Source of the DNA: Haloarcula mannanilytica
GTDB taxonomy: Archaea > Halobacteriota > Halobacteria > Halobacteriales > Haloarculaceae
Reading direction: 5' to 3'
Length of the DNA: 64,000 nt
NCBI RefSeq assembly: GCF_005406125.1
Contig: NZ_BIXZ01000005.1
Span: 124,001 to 188,000 of the forward strand
The notes below the pieces were generated by a model, which worked only from the letters and a program-made list of their open reading frames with translations, was not told the DNA's origin and did no database searches. Numbering within the stretch: the first letter of the stretch is position 1; each line of letters begins with the position of its first letter. A program made the position numbers and the translations under genes. Positions 18,642 through 27,402 of this stretch are shown here, piece by piece.

Positions 18642-20048
18642 TCAGTACGGCAGGACGAACAGGACGACGGCCAGGAACGGCGTGAGCGCAATCATCATGG
18701 CGATAGCGTAGCCGAACATCTCCCGGGCCTTGATGCGGGTGATGGCAAGCAGCGGGAGCGCCCAGAAGGGGTTCAGGAGGTTCGTGTGGGCGTCGCCGAC
18801 GGCGTAGGCCATCGTGGCCTGGCCGACCGGGACGCCGAGGTCCTGCGCGGCTTCGAGAATCGGCGGGCCGAGGATGATCCACTCGCCGCCGCCGGAGGGG
18901 GCGAAGATGTTGACCGTCGCGCCGCTGAGCCAGGCGATGACCGGGAACGTCTGGGGCGTGGACAGCGAGATGAGCGCGCCCGCCATCAACTGCGCCAGCC
19001 CGGAGGAGGCCATCATCCCCTGGATGCCAGCGAAGAAGGGAAAGAGCAACACGATACCCGACGCGGCGGTCGCCGCCTCGCCGAACTTCTCGCGGTAGGT
19101 CTGTGGGTCCATGTAGATGAAGATGCCAATCGTCAGGAAGCCGAAGTTGACGATGTTCAGCCCGAGCGCGTCGATACCGGACTGGACGAACTGTGCGAGG
19201 ACCATCGCGATACCTGTCAGGCCGATAATCCCGCCGAGAACGCGGCTGTGGTTGATTCGCTCGGCCGGGACCTGACTGGATGACTCAGCGGTCGCCTCGA
19301 CGCCGCCGTCGCTCGCCGACTCGAACAGGTCCGCTTCGGGGACGTAGTGCGTGATACCTCTCGCCTGGTCACCAGTGGGCGTGATGACGTAGAGGACGAT
19401 GAGCGCGTAGGCGATGGACAGCCCCGTCAGCATGAGGCCGTAGGGGTGGAAAATTGTCTCCGAGGCGGAGACGACACCCTCGATGACGCCCTGCTGGATG
19501 AACTCGTTGCCCTCCGTCGCGAGCAGGAGCGGCGCGGACCCGGACAGCCCCCAGTGCCAAGTGAGGCCGAGGCCGAGATAGCCCGCGACACAGAGGACCG
19601 GATAGTGAACGTTGATACCGTTTTCATGGGCGGTCTTGCCCATCTCGCGGGCGAAGATTGCGCCGAGAATGAGGCTCAGTCCCCAGTGAATCCAGCCCAA
19701 GAGCATCGTCAACAGTCCGACGAGGACGACCGCTTGCTTCCCGGTGTTCGGAATCGCCGTCAGCCGGCGGATGCCGGCGTTGACACGCGGATGGTACGCC
19801 ACGACGAAGCCCGTCATCAGGATGAGCACCATCTGCATCGAGAACGTCAGGAAGGCCCAGAATCCGTCGTACCAGAACTGGACCATTTCGATGGGACCGG
19901 ACCCGGTGAGGCCGACGCCAGCCAGGAACACGACGTAGCTGAGGATGAGCGCGAACAGGAACGGGCTGGGCATCCACCGTTCCACCAGCGCGGAGAGTCG
20001 ATAGCCGATTCGTTCGAGGGGCGTCTCGTCTGTGCTATTTGTTGACAT
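18642..20048 (-). CDS. atoE: Short-chain fatty acid transporter, AtoE family
   Basis: This 468-residue membrane protein has twelve or so helices and the hallmarks of AtoE: WMPSPFLFALILSYVVF at the start, GWIHWGLSLILGAIFAREMG, and the conserved C-terminal SGATVNIFAPSGGGEWIILG with HTNLLNPFWALPLL. Family members take up acetoacetate or short-chain fatty acids. The start MSTNSTDETPLER removes 65 non-family residues. The promoter contains a perfect 9-bp inverted repeat and a flanking 10-bp direct repeat, listed separately, so expression is probably controlled by a dimeric regulator. Confidence 0.92.
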   Translation of the reverse strand: MSTNSTDETPLERIGYRLSALVERWMPSPFLFALILSYVVFLAGVGLTGSGPIEMVQFWYDGFWAFLTFSMQMVLILMTGFVVAYHPRVNAGIRRLTAIPNTGKQAVVLVGLLTMLLGWIHWGLSLILGAIFAREMGKTAHENGINVHYPVLCVAGYLGLGLTWHWGLSGSAPLLLATEGNEFIQQGVIEGVVSASETIFHPYGLMLTGLSIAYALIVLYVITPTGDQARGITHYVPEADLFESASDGGVEATAESSSQVPAERINHSRVLGGIIGLTGIAMVLAQFVQSGIDALGLNIVNFGFLTIGIFIYMDPQTYREKFGEAATAASGIVLLFPFFAGIQGMMASSGLAQLMAGALISLSTPQTFPVIAWLSGATVNIFAPSGGGEWIILGPPILEAAQDLGVPVGQATMAYAVGDAHTNLLNPFWALPLLAITRIKAREMFGYAIAMMIALTPFLAVVLFVLPY

Positions 20049-20056
20049 AATATTAC

Positions 20057-20109
20057 CACGTCCGCGCGAAAATATCATAAATGTTTGCTGATATTTTGTC
20101 ACGTCCGCG
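20057..20109. promoter_or_regulatory. Inverted and direct repeats in the atoE promoter
   Basis: AAAATATCA (20069-20077) and TGATATTTT (20089-20097) are perfect inverted arms with an 11-bp spacer. CACGTCCGCG occurs at 20057-20066 and again at 20100-20109, flanking them. The set lies 9 to 61 bp upstream of the atoE start, overlapping the expected promoter. Confidence 0.5.
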
Positions 20110-20236
20110 TCGCTCGCTGCTGGGTGGCGAAGGTACGACACGGCCGGACAGCGGCGAGGAGTCACACGACCGGACTTCGGTACCCAACATCGATAGTGAC
20201 AGATGATTTTATTTCGAGCCCGCGGCAAGGCAGTGT

Positions 20237-21208
20237 ATGTCACACAGAGTCGTCGTCTCCGACACCAAGGTGATGGACGAGGAGACGCGGGCGGCGGTAC
20301 TGAACGCGGTCGACGCGACCGTCGAAACGACAGGGGCCAAAGAGCCGGCGGCTGTTGCCCGCGCAGTCGAAGGCGCGGATGCGCTGATCGTCGATGCCGG
20401 CACGCAGGTCACGGCCGAAGTCATCGATACCGCGGACTCGCTGGAAGTGGTGGGTCGGGCCGGCATCGGCGTTGACAACATCGACGTGTGGGCGGCGGCC
20501 GACGCCGGCATAACGGTCGTCAACGTCCCCGACTACTCCGTCGATGAGGTGTCGACACACGCGTTCGCGCTCATGCTCGCCTGCCTGCGGAAGATACCCA
20601 CGTTCGACCGGTCGGTCAAGAGCGGCGAGTGGGAGTGGTCGGTCGGACAGCCGATGCACCGCCTCGCTGGCAGTACGGTGGGCCTCGTCGCATTCGGCAA
20701 GCTCGCCAGGCGGTTCGCCGCGAAGCTCCGGGGCTTCGACGTTGATGTCGTCGCCTACGACCCGTACGTGCCCAAGTACCGGATGGGTGACCTGGGTGTC
20801 GAGTCAGTTACGTTCGAGACGCTGCTGGCCGATTCCGACATCGTCTCCTTGCACGCGCCGCTGACCGACGAGACGCGTGGGCTTATCGACGCGGACGCAC
20901 TCAACCGAATGGCCGACGACGCGCTGCTCGTGAACACGGCCAGGGGCGGGCTCGTCGACGAGACGGCGCTGTACGACGCGCTCGTCAGCGGCGACCTCGG
21001 CGGGGCCGGGCTGGACGTGCGCGAGTCGGAGCCGCCGGGAGAATCGTCGCTACACGACCTCGATAGCGTCGTCTGTAGCCCCCACGTCGCGTGGTATTCC
21101 GAGGAATCCAGGGTCGAACTGACACAGACCGTCGCCGAAGATGTGGTCCGGGTGCTGCGCGGCAAAGAACCGGCAAACCCCATCGACCCCGAGACCGGGT
21201 GGTTCTGA
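20237..21208 (+). CDS. D-isomer 2-hydroxyacid dehydrogenase (SerA-like)
   Basis: This 323-residue protein has the catalytic and Rossmann domains of the D-2-hydroxyacid dehydrogenase family. VGRAGIGVDNIDV contains the substrate-side glycine motif, NTARGGLVDETAL the catalytic Arg region, and CSPHVAWYSEES the catalytic His. The usual nucleotide-binding GxGxxG reads GLVAFG here, so the second glycine is valine. It lacks the C-terminal ACT domain of most SerA enzymes. Phosphoglycerate, glyoxylate or another 2-hydroxyacid could be the substrate. It is divergent from atoE. Confidence 0.85.
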   Translation: MSHRVVVSDTKVMDEETRAAVLNAVDATVETTGAKEPAAVARAVEGADALIVDAGTQVTAEVIDTADSLEVVGRAGIGVDNIDVWAAADAGITVVNVPDYSVDEVSTHAFALMLACLRKIPTFDRSVKSGEWEWSVGQPMHRLAGSTVGLVAFGKLARRFAAKLRGFDVDVVAYDPYVPKYRMGDLGVESVTFETLLADSDIVSLHAPLTDETRGLIDADALNRMADDALLVNTARGGLVDETALYDALVSGDLGGAGLDVRESEPPGESSLHDLDSVVCSPHVAWYSEESRVELTQTVAEDVVRVLRGKEPANPIDPETGWF

Positions 21209-21230
21209 CGGGTGCAGCAGTTGAGACGAT

Positions 21231-22154
21231 TTAGGTGGCGGCTGCGTCGAGCAGCTCCACCGCGAGTTCGGCGGCCTCGACCGCCGTCTCGCCGAAGACG
21301 TACGTTATCGGCTCGATGCCGAACGCACCGCTGTGGTAGATAACGCGGGGCACGTCGCCGCGGTCCCGAAAGGCCGCTTCGAGTCGCTCGTCCCGGTCCT
21401 CGTAGCCGGCGTCGAACTCCAGCGGCTCGATGCCTCGCTCGTGGGCGGCATCCAGAAGCGCCTCGTCGGTCGCCAGATTGAGCGCCGCCCGGCGCGAGGG
21501 GGTGACGGCCATCGCGGCCAGTATCGTCCGTGCAACGTGTTCCGACGCGCCGAACTCGGGGTTCGACGGGACGTTGACCCGCCCCCGCAGGTCGTGAATC
21601 CGGCCGGGGACCGCCGCCACGTCGAGCGCGTCCTCGGCGTCGGGCAGCGCCATCCCGACGTTCATCCCCACGTTCGGAATGGCGGCGACGACGGCAGCAC
21701 TGTCCGCCAGCAGTCGGGTCGCTCGCCGGACCGACGACAGCACGGCCCGCTCCTCTAGCACCGCGGTGTCCGTCCCCCGAACGCAGAGGTCACAGCCCAT
21801 CCCCTGGAGCGCCGGCATCTCCTCCTCGTGGACCGCACAGATCGGCCCCCGGTCCTCGAACTCCCGGACCAGGGCGAGCAGTTCGCCCAGCACCGCGTAC
21901 TCGTCCATCTCATCCGCGGCCAGTCCCTCAGCGATGCGCTCGATGGTCTGTTGCATACGGGCGTCCTCCCGGAACCGCTCCTCGACGGTGACCGACCCGC
22001 TGGCGTACTTGCTCACCGCGGCCTGGGTCACCCCGAGCTGATCGGCGATCTCCTGCTGGGTCCACCCCTTTTCGTCGAGTTCTGTGGCGAGCATCGCCCG
22101 GGCCGTCGGGAGGAACCGCTCGACCACGATTTCGCTCGGCAACTGCAGTGTCAT
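21231..22154 (-). CDS. HTH-ThiN domain regulator (ThiR-like)
   Basis: This 307-residue protein has an N-terminal HTH (WTQQEIADQLGVTQAAVSKY, residues about 31-50). The C-terminal domain resembles ThiN, the archaeal thiamine phosphate synthase domain (VGMNVGMALPDAEDALDVAA, VIYHSGAFGIEPITYVFG). Archaeal ThiR proteins with this architecture repress thiamine genes in response to a thiamine phosphate. The position supports that role: it is divergent from the tenA pair. The ATG at 22152-22154 (MTLQLPSEIV) is taken as the start. A paralogue lies at 30347. Confidence 0.88.
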   Translation of the reverse strand: MTLQLPSEIVVERFLPTARAMLATELDEKGWTQQEIADQLGVTQAAVSKYASGSVTVEERFREDARMQQTIERIAEGLAADEMDEYAVLGELLALVREFEDRGPICAVHEEEMPALQGMGCDLCVRGTDTAVLEERAVLSSVRRATRLLADSAAVVAAIPNVGMNVGMALPDAEDALDVAAVPGRIHDLRGRVNVPSNPEFGASEHVARTILAAMAVTPSRRAALNLATDEALLDAAHERGIEPLEFDAGYEDRDERLEAAFRDRGDVPRVIYHSGAFGIEPITYVFGETAVEAAELAVELLDAAAT

Positions 22155-22267
22155 TGCCGGGAGTGAGGGCCGTGGTTCGCTTAGCAATTGGGACTGCTCG
22201 GCGGGAGCCGTGAGCGCGTCGTGGACGGCCGAACCACCCGGCCCCGCCCGCCGCACCGGCTACAACT

Positions 22268-22280
22268 TAGTTATATTAGT
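22268..22280. promoter_or_regulatory. Candidate regulator site upstream of the tenA operon
   Basis: The near-palindromic TAGTTATATTAGT lies immediately upstream of the tenA TATA element, where the archaeal BRE would be. It agrees at 11 of 13 bases with TAGTGATATTCGT in front of thi4 (35726-35738). A shared ThiR operator is an inference; AT-rich promoter sequence could match by chance. Confidence 0.35.
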
Positions 22281-22282
22281 AG

Positions 22283-22291
22283 CATATAATA
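22283..22291 (+). promoter_or_regulatory. TATA element of the tenA operon
   Basis: CATATAATA is centred about 32 bp before the tenA ATG at 22319, placing transcription start a few bases upstream of the start codon. Confidence 0.5.
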
Positions 22292-22318
22292 CGGCGGACC
22301 GTGTTGTGTCGACCAGCA

Positions 22319-22978
22319 ATGGCGTTCAGCGACCACCTGCTCGACATCGGCGAGGACATCTGGGCGGCACAGAAGGCGCATCCGTTCGTCACCGAACTGG
22401 CCAACGGAACGCTCGACGCGGCGGCGTTCAAGCACTGGGTGAAACAGGACTACCGGTACCTACAGGATTACGCGCGGCTGTTCGCGCTCGCCGGCGCGAC
22501 GGCGCGCGACGAGTCGACGATGACGCACCTGCTCGGGGTCGCCCACCAGGTGCTTGAGACCGAGATGGACCTCCACCGGGAGTTCGCGGCGGACTACGGC
22601 ATCTCCGAGTCGGAACTGGAGTCAACCGAGAAGGCCCCGACCTGTCTCGCGTACACGAACTTCCTCGTCCGGACGGCCTACGAGGGCCACGAGGCGGAGA
22701 TCGCCGCGGCGCTGTACCCCTGCATGCAGGGCTACCTCGACATCGCTGAGCACATGGCCGACCTGGCCGACGACGAGCACCGGTACACGCCGTTCATCGA
22801 GATGTACACGGGCGAGGAGTTCCGCGAGGCGACCGAGTGGTGTCGGGCGTACGTCGACCGCTGTGGCGAGCGCTATCCCGGCCAACACGACGCGATGGAA
22901 GATGCGTTCCTGACGAGCGCGAAGCTCGAACACCGGTTCTGGGAGATGGCCTACACGCGGGAGGGGTGGGAACTATGA
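22319..22978 (+). CDS. tenA: TenA family thiaminase II / aminopyrimidine aminohydrolase (Cys type)
   Basis: This 219-residue helical protein carries the TenA active-site residues at almost the same numbers as the Bacillus subtilis enzyme: Asp44, Tyr47, Tyr51 and Cys135 (YPCMQGY), with Glu204 near the C-terminus. TenA_C enzymes hydrolyse aminomethyl-HMP, a breakdown product of thiamine, to HMP for reuse. It is the first gene of an operon whose next gene, a second TenA paralogue, overlaps it by 4 bp. The divergent ThiN-domain regulator supports thiamine control. Confidence 0.93.
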   Translation: MAFSDHLLDIGEDIWAAQKAHPFVTELANGTLDAAAFKHWVKQDYRYLQDYARLFALAGATARDESTMTHLLGVAHQVLETEMDLHREFAADYGISESELESTEKAPTCLAYTNFLVRTAYEGHEAEIAAALYPCMQGYLDIAEHMADLADDEHRYTPFIEMYTGEEFREATEWCRAYVDRCGERYPGQHDAMEDAFLTSAKLEHRFWEMAYTREGWEL

Positions 22979-23736
22979 CGGCCGAGACGTACGAATCCTA
23001 CGCCGACCGCGTCACCGACCCCCGATTCACCGACTGGCTCCGCGAGCGGAGTCAGCCGGACTGGGACGCCGCCGTCGAGCATCGCTTCGTCGAGGAACTC
23101 GGGGCCGGCACGCTCGACGAGGACGCCTTCGCCGCGTATCTGGTGCAGGACTACGCCTTCGTCGACGAACTCGTCGGGACCTTCGGCCACGCGGTCGGAC
23201 AGGCCCCGGATATGGCTGCCAAGCGTCGGCTCGTCGAATTCCTCGATACCGTGACCGACGAGGAAGACGACTACTTCGAGCGGTCGTTCACCGCGCTGGG
23301 CGTCTCGGAGTCCCGCTGGCAGGACCCCGAGCCGACGGAGACGACGGCGGCGTTCGTCGACCTGTTGGGGCGGGCCGCCCGGGAGGGCGGCTACGCCGAG
23401 ACGCTTTCCGTACTCGTCCCCGCCGAGTGGATATACGAGTCCTGGGCGACGGCGGCCGCCGAGCGCCACGGCGATCCGGACAGCGACGGGCCGCCAAGCG
23501 CTGGGATGGGACTGCCCTTTTACTTCGGCGAGTGGGTGGACCTCCACGCCGTCGACTCCTTCGTCGCGTTCGTCGACTGGCTGCGGCGCGAACTCGATGC
23601 CGTCGGTCCGGCGCTCTCGCCCCGGCGGGAAGCCCGCGTGGCGTCGCTGTTCGACCGGACGGTCGCGCTCGAACGGCAGTTCTTCGAGACGGCCTACGAG
23701 GAATCCCCGGCAGTCGGCAGCGAGGTGAGTCCGTAG
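22975..23736 (+). CDS. TenA paralogue lacking the active-site cysteine
   Basis: This 253-residue TenA-fold protein retains the QDYAFVDEL segment (Asp59). The region equivalent to YPC of TenA reads VPAEW, so cysteine is replaced by Ala150 and followed by Glu151. That resembles the TenA_E type, whose plant members are reported to act on formylamino-HMP and amino-HMP. The ATG overlaps the tenA stop (ATGA), implying coupled translation and possibly a two-step pathway or hetero-oligomer. The symporter gene starts directly after its stop codon. Confidence 0.85.
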   Translation: MTAETYESYADRVTDPRFTDWLRERSQPDWDAAVEHRFVEELGAGTLDEDAFAAYLVQDYAFVDELVGTFGHAVGQAPDMAAKRRLVEFLDTVTDEEDDYFERSFTALGVSESRWQDPEPTETTAAFVDLLGRAAREGGYAETLSVLVPAEWIYESWATAAAERHGDPDSDGPPSAGMGLPFYFGEWVDLHAVDSFVAFVDWLRRELDAVGPALSPRREARVASLFDRTVALERQFFETAYEESPAVGSEVSP

Positions 23737-25245
23737 ATGGTCTCCTCGGCTGTCGTTCTCGGCCTGACCGCGGCGACCGTACTCGTGTTCACCGGCGTCG
23801 GCCTGTTCGCCGCTCGCGGTCGCATCGACTCGGTGGAGACATACATCTCGGCCCGAGATTCGGCCGGCAGCGGGACCCTCGCCGCGACGGTCATCGCGTC
23901 GATGATGGGCGTCTGGATTCTGCTGAGTCCGGCCGAGGCCGGAGCCGCCTTCGGCGGCCTGCCCGCCGTCCTGGGCTACGCCATCGGAAGCGCGATTCCG
24001 CTCCTGTTGTTCATTCCGGTCGGCGCTCGCATCCGCGAGGTGATGCCCGCGGGTCACTCGCTGACGGAGTTCGCCTACGCCCGCTTCGGGTCGGGCATGT
24101 ACCTGCTCGTCCTGCTGGTCTCGGTGTTCTACATGTTCATCTTCCTCGCCGCGGAGATGACCGGCATCGCCGGCGCGCTCGCACTCGTCGCGGACGTGCC
24201 CCTCTGGCAGACCTCGCTGCTCATCGGCGGGTTCGTCCTCGTCTACACGACCTACGGCGGCCTGCTCGCCAGTATCGTCACCGACACCGTCCAGACGCTC
24301 GTCATTCTGCCGCTGCTGGCTGTGGGCTTTGCCGGCGCACTCCTTTCGCTGGGCGGCACGAGCGAACTCCACGCGACGGTCGTCTCGGCCGACCCGACGC
24401 TGTTAGACCCCGGATTCGGTCCCGGCCTGGAGTTCGGGCTGTACGTCGCCTTCGCCCTGCTGGGCGCGAATATGCTGAACCAGGGCGTCTGGCAGCGGGT
24501 GTACGCCGCCGATGGTGAGGGTGCCCTGCGGCGCGGCATGGGCATCGCCGCCGTTGTCGTCGTGCCGATGCTCCTGCTGTCCGGGCTGTTCGGCATCGCC
24601 GCCGCGGGGCTTGGACTCACCGAATCCGGCTCCGCGAGCATCGCCTTCTTCCTCGTGGTGGCGGAGGCGTTCCCGACGTGGGTAACCCTCGCCGTCGTCG
24701 TGCTGGCCGTCTTGCTGGTGATGAGTTCGGCCGATACGATGTTCAACGCTATCGCCAGCGTCGTCACCGCCGACCTCGCCAGGCTGCTTGAGGACCCCGA
24801 CCAGCGGACCCTGTGGCTCGGCGGGCGCGGGCTGACCGTCGCCGTCGCCCTCGGCGCAATTTTCATCGGCGCACAGGGGTACAGCGTCCTCCAGTTGTTC
24901 CTGACGGCCGACCTGCTTGCCGCCGGCGTCTTCGTGCCGTTCCTCGCCGGCCTCTACACCGAGCGGCTCACCGGTCCCGGAGCGATGGTCGCGGGTATCG
25001 CGGGCCTGGTCGTTGGGTTCGCCTACTTCCCGTCGCTGCGCGGGCTGGTCGCAACCGTTCCCGGCGTCGGGAGCATGCTGCCAGCGCCGTCGTTCCTGGT
25101 CGCCTTCGCCGGCGCGACGCTCGTCTCAGCCGCGCTCACCGGGATTGCGACGCTGCTCGGCGGGGCCGACGCCGACCTCGACAGCCTCGGGCGGGAGGTC
25201 CGCGCGCTCGACGAGCCGATGGCTGACGGGGGGACCGAGCGATGA
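23737..25245 (+). CDS. Sodium:solute symporter, candidate thiamine precursor transporter
   Basis: This 502-residue SSS family protein has about thirteen helices. SSS-like segments include YISARDSAGSGTLAATVIAS near the N-terminus, then ILLSPAEAGAAFGG and LVYTTYGGLLASIVTDTVQ. Its ATG directly follows the stop of the TenA paralogue, so it is cotranscribed with thiamine salvage enzymes. The cargo is therefore inferred to be HMP, a related pyrimidine or thiamine; the sequence alone does not show this. The next gene, a 42-residue membrane peptide, overlaps its stop by 4 bp. Confidence 0.9.
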   Translation: MVSSAVVLGLTAATVLVFTGVGLFAARGRIDSVETYISARDSAGSGTLAATVIASMMGVWILLSPAEAGAAFGGLPAVLGYAIGSAIPLLLFIPVGARIREVMPAGHSLTEFAYARFGSGMYLLVLLVSVFYMFIFLAAEMTGIAGALALVADVPLWQTSLLIGGFVLVYTTYGGLLASIVTDTVQTLVILPLLAVGFAGALLSLGGTSELHATVVSADPTLLDPGFGPGLEFGLYVAFALLGANMLNQGVWQRVYAADGEGALRRGMGIAAVVVVPMLLLSGLFGIAAAGLGLTESGSASIAFFLVVAEAFPTWVTLAVVVLAVLLVMSSADTMFNAIASVVTADLARLLEDPDQRTLWLGGRGLTVAVALGAIFIGAQGYSVLQLFLTADLLAAGVFVPFLAGLYTERLTGPGAMVAGIAGLVVGFAYFPSLRGLVATVPGVGSMLPAPSFLVAFAGATLVSAALTGIATLLGGADADLDSLGREVRALDEPMADGGTER

Positions 25246-25370
25246 CCCCGCCAGCTATTCTCCCCCTCACCGCGCTCGGGTCGACAGCGTTCGCGGCACT
25301 GGCCTGGGGGTCGATTCTGCTCGTCCTCGCCGTCTTCCTCGCTGTCGGCTGGCTCGTCCTGACCGAGTAG
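25242..25370 (+). CDS. 42-residue symporter small accessory membrane peptide
   Basis: This tiny protein has a single transmembrane helix (GSILLVLAVFLAVGWLVLTE). Its ATG overlaps the symporter stop (ATGA), so the two are translationally coupled. Single-helix accessory peptides are known next to some sodium symporters (MetS beside MetP, and symporter small accessory proteins in archaea), where they aid assembly or stability. The length, the topology and the coupling are seen directly; the function is by analogy. Confidence 0.75.
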   Translation: MTPPAILPLTALGSTAFAALAWGSILLVLAVFLAVGWLVLTE

Positions 25371-25455
25371 TCCGGACGACAGGATACCGCGAACAATATC
25401 GCGTGTATTGGTACCATGAAACATACTTATCATGATGGGGTGAGGAGCATCGCGT

Positions 25456-25851
25456 ATGCAGACCTTCGTGCTCGCGACGAACTCCGAGACAGTCAGCGAA
25501 ACGCTGTGTTCGTATCTGGAAACAGTTCTTGACCCGGACGACAGCGTCTACGCGGTCAACTCACAGCCCGGTGGCGACAGCACACCACAGGAACAGATAG
25601 ACACCGGGAAAGCCGCCCTCGAAGTCGTCTCGGAGCGACTCGGCGACCAGGTCTCCGTCGAAACCTACCAGATAATCCGCGGTAACAGTCCAGCCGAGGA
25701 CATCTTCGATATCGCCGAGGAGGTCAATGCCGACGAACTGGTCATCGGCGTCCGCAAGCGCAGCCAGACCGACCGCCTGATATTCGGCAGCGTCGCACAG
25801 GACATCATGCGACAGTCTGATTATCCGATGCGAGTCGTGCCGCGGGAGTGA
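25456..25851 (+). CDS. Universal stress protein family
   Basis: This 131-residue single Usp domain has the C-terminal nucleotide-binding pattern GVRKRSQTDRLIFGSVAQ, matching G-2x-G-9x-G(S/T) with the second G substituted by Arg or Lys, then YPMRVVP. The N-terminal strand TFVLATNSETVSE is typical. It probably binds ATP or AMP and dimerises. It is monocistronic, between the thiamine island and the proteasome genes. Specific function is unknown. Confidence 0.88.
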   Translation: MQTFVLATNSETVSETLCSYLETVLDPDDSVYAVNSQPGGDSTPQEQIDTGKAALEVVSERLGDQVSVETYQIIRGNSPAEDIFDIAEEVNADELVIGVRKRSQTDRLIFGSVAQDIMRQSDYPMRVVPRE

Positions 25852-25907
25852 GTAGCCACTAGTCGCTGACAACCGACCGTAAAGAAGCCGAAACCGAGAC
25901 AGCCGGG

Positions 25908-26600
25908 TTATTCGGCCGACTCGTAGTCGTCGAAGGCGTCGATTTCGACGCCCTCGTCGGTGATTTCTGCGAGCACGACGCCGTTGCCGGAGCCGGTGTC
26001 ACGCTCGGCCGCCGCGTTGACGGCGCGAATGGCCAGATTGCGGGCCTCTTCGAGGCTCATCTCGGGGTCGTACTGCCCCTCGATGGTACCCGTCGCGACC
26101 ATCGTCCCGGAGCCGGTGACGGTGTAGTCGTCCTGGAGCACGCCGCCAGCGGGGTCGACGCTGTAGACGTGGCTGCCCTCTTCGTCGACGCCGCCGACGA
26201 TGGGGTTGATGGCGAAGTACGGGCCACCGCGGGCGAAGTTGCCCGCCAGCGTTGCCAGTGCGTGAATCGAGAGCGGTTCGTCGCGGCGGACCTCGTAGAG
26301 GTCGGCCTCGGCCCGCAGCGAGCGGATGAACGACTGGGCCCCGCCGACGCTGCCGACCAGCGTCATCGCGGCCGTCGGGTGAATCTGCTCGACCTTCTGG
26401 ACCTGCTTGTTCGAGACGAAGCGGCCGCCCAGCGAGGCGCGCCGGTCCGTCGCGATGATGACGCCGTCTTCCGTCGAGAGGCCGACGGTCGTCGTTCCGG
26501 TCTTGACGACGTTCTCCTCGTCGCGGCCACCGTCCTCGTTCGGCAGGTTGCCGACTTCGGGTTCGTAAGCGTCGGTCAGTCGGTTCTCAGGGTCGAACAT
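25908..26600 (-). CDS. psmB: Proteasome beta subunit
   Basis: This 230-residue precursor carries the N-terminal nucleophile hydrolase motif. Processing after KTG35 exposes Thr36 in TTTVGLSTEDG, leaving a 35-residue propeptide rich in acidic residues. Lys of the catalytic set lies in the SNKQVQKVEQ region, and the GSGTMVATG loop is conserved. It forms the central proteolytic rings of the 20S core. Its ATG overlaps the psmA stop by one base (TGATG), so alpha and beta are translationally coupled and made in step. Confidence 0.96.
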   Translation of the reverse strand: MFDPENRLTDAYEPEVGNLPNEDGGRDEENVVKTGTTTVGLSTEDGVIIATDRRASLGGRFVSNKQVQKVEQIHPTAAMTLVGSVGGAQSFIRSLRAEADLYEVRRDEPLSIHALATLAGNFARGGPYFAINPIVGGVDEEGSHVYSVDPAGGVLQDDYTVTGSGTMVATGTIEGQYDPEMSLEEARNLAIRAVNAAAERDTGSGNGVVLAEITDEGVEIDAFDDYESAE

Positions 26601-27334
26601 CAGTTCTCACCTCCGAGTTCGAACTCTTCGAGGCGCTCTGCGATGTCCTCTTCCGAGAGCTTCTGGAACTGCTCGGTCTCCACGTCGATGGTGGCGATGT
26701 CGACACCGGTCGCGTCGAGGCCGTCCTCGTTGACTGAGGCCAGCGCCCGGAGCGCGAGTTCGATGCCGCCTTCGAGGTCCATCTCCTCGGTGTACTCGTC
26801 TTCGAGGAACGTCTGGATGTCCTCGCGGGAGCCGCCGATGGCGACTGCCTGCCACTCGTAGGGCGTCCCCGAGGGGTCCGTCTCGAAGAGGCGCGGTTCG
26901 CCGTCTTCGATGCCGGCCACGAGCAGCGCCACACCGAACGGGCGTGCGCCGCCGGTCTGGGTGTACTGCTGGATGTAGTCCGTGATCTCCTTCGTCAGCG
27001 ACTCGACGGAGGCCGGCTCGTCGTAGCGCAGGCGGTTGACCTGGGACTGCCGGCGCGCCACGTCGATGAGCTGGCGGGCGTCGGCCACGTGGCCGGCGCT
27101 CGCGACGCCGACGTGGGAGTCGATCTCGTGGATCTTCTCGATGCTGTCGCGCTCGATGAGCGGCGACCGGGCGTGGCGGTCCGCGGCGATGACCACGCCG
27201 TCCGCCGTGCGGACCCCGACGCTCGCGGTTCCGCGCTTGACGGCTTCTCGTGCGTACTCGACCTGATAGAGGCGTCCGTCCGGGGAGAAGATGGTGATCC
27301 CGCGGTCGTAGGCCTGTTGTTCGTTTCCTTGCAT
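26600..27334 (-). CDS. psmA: Proteasome alpha subunit
   Basis: This 244-residue protein has the alpha-type N-terminal extension and gate (MQGNEQQAYDRGITIFSPDG, then RLYQVEYAREAVKRG) that forms the outer rings of the 20S core and controls entry. The Tyr-Asp-Arg of YDRG is the conserved gating triad. It lacks a catalytic Thr, as expected. Alpha precedes beta with a one-base overlap. A TATA element lies about 45 bp upstream. The regulatory ATPase PAN is not in this window. Confidence 0.96.
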   Translation of the reverse strand: MQGNEQQAYDRGITIFSPDGRLYQVEYAREAVKRGTASVGVRTADGVVIAADRHARSPLIERDSIEKIHEIDSHVGVASAGHVADARQLIDVARRQSQVNRLRYDEPASVESLTKEITDYIQQYTQTGGARPFGVALLVAGIEDGEPRLFETDPSGTPYEWQAVAIGGSREDIQTFLEDEYTEEMDLEGGIELALRALASVNEDGLDATGVDIATIDVETEQFQKLSEEDIAERLEEFELGGEN

Positions 27335-27373
27335 GATGTGTGGTGTTGTTGTTCACCTGAGGTTAGGGTTACT

Positions 27374-27382
27374 CTTATATAA
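27374..27382 (-). promoter_or_regulatory. TATA element of the psmA-psmB operon
   Basis: The minus strand reads TTATATAAG about 44 bp before the psmA ATG, giving a short leader of roughly 15-20 bases. Confidence 0.55.
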
Positions 27383-27402
27383 CCGTATCGGGGCCGCTGC
27401 CC

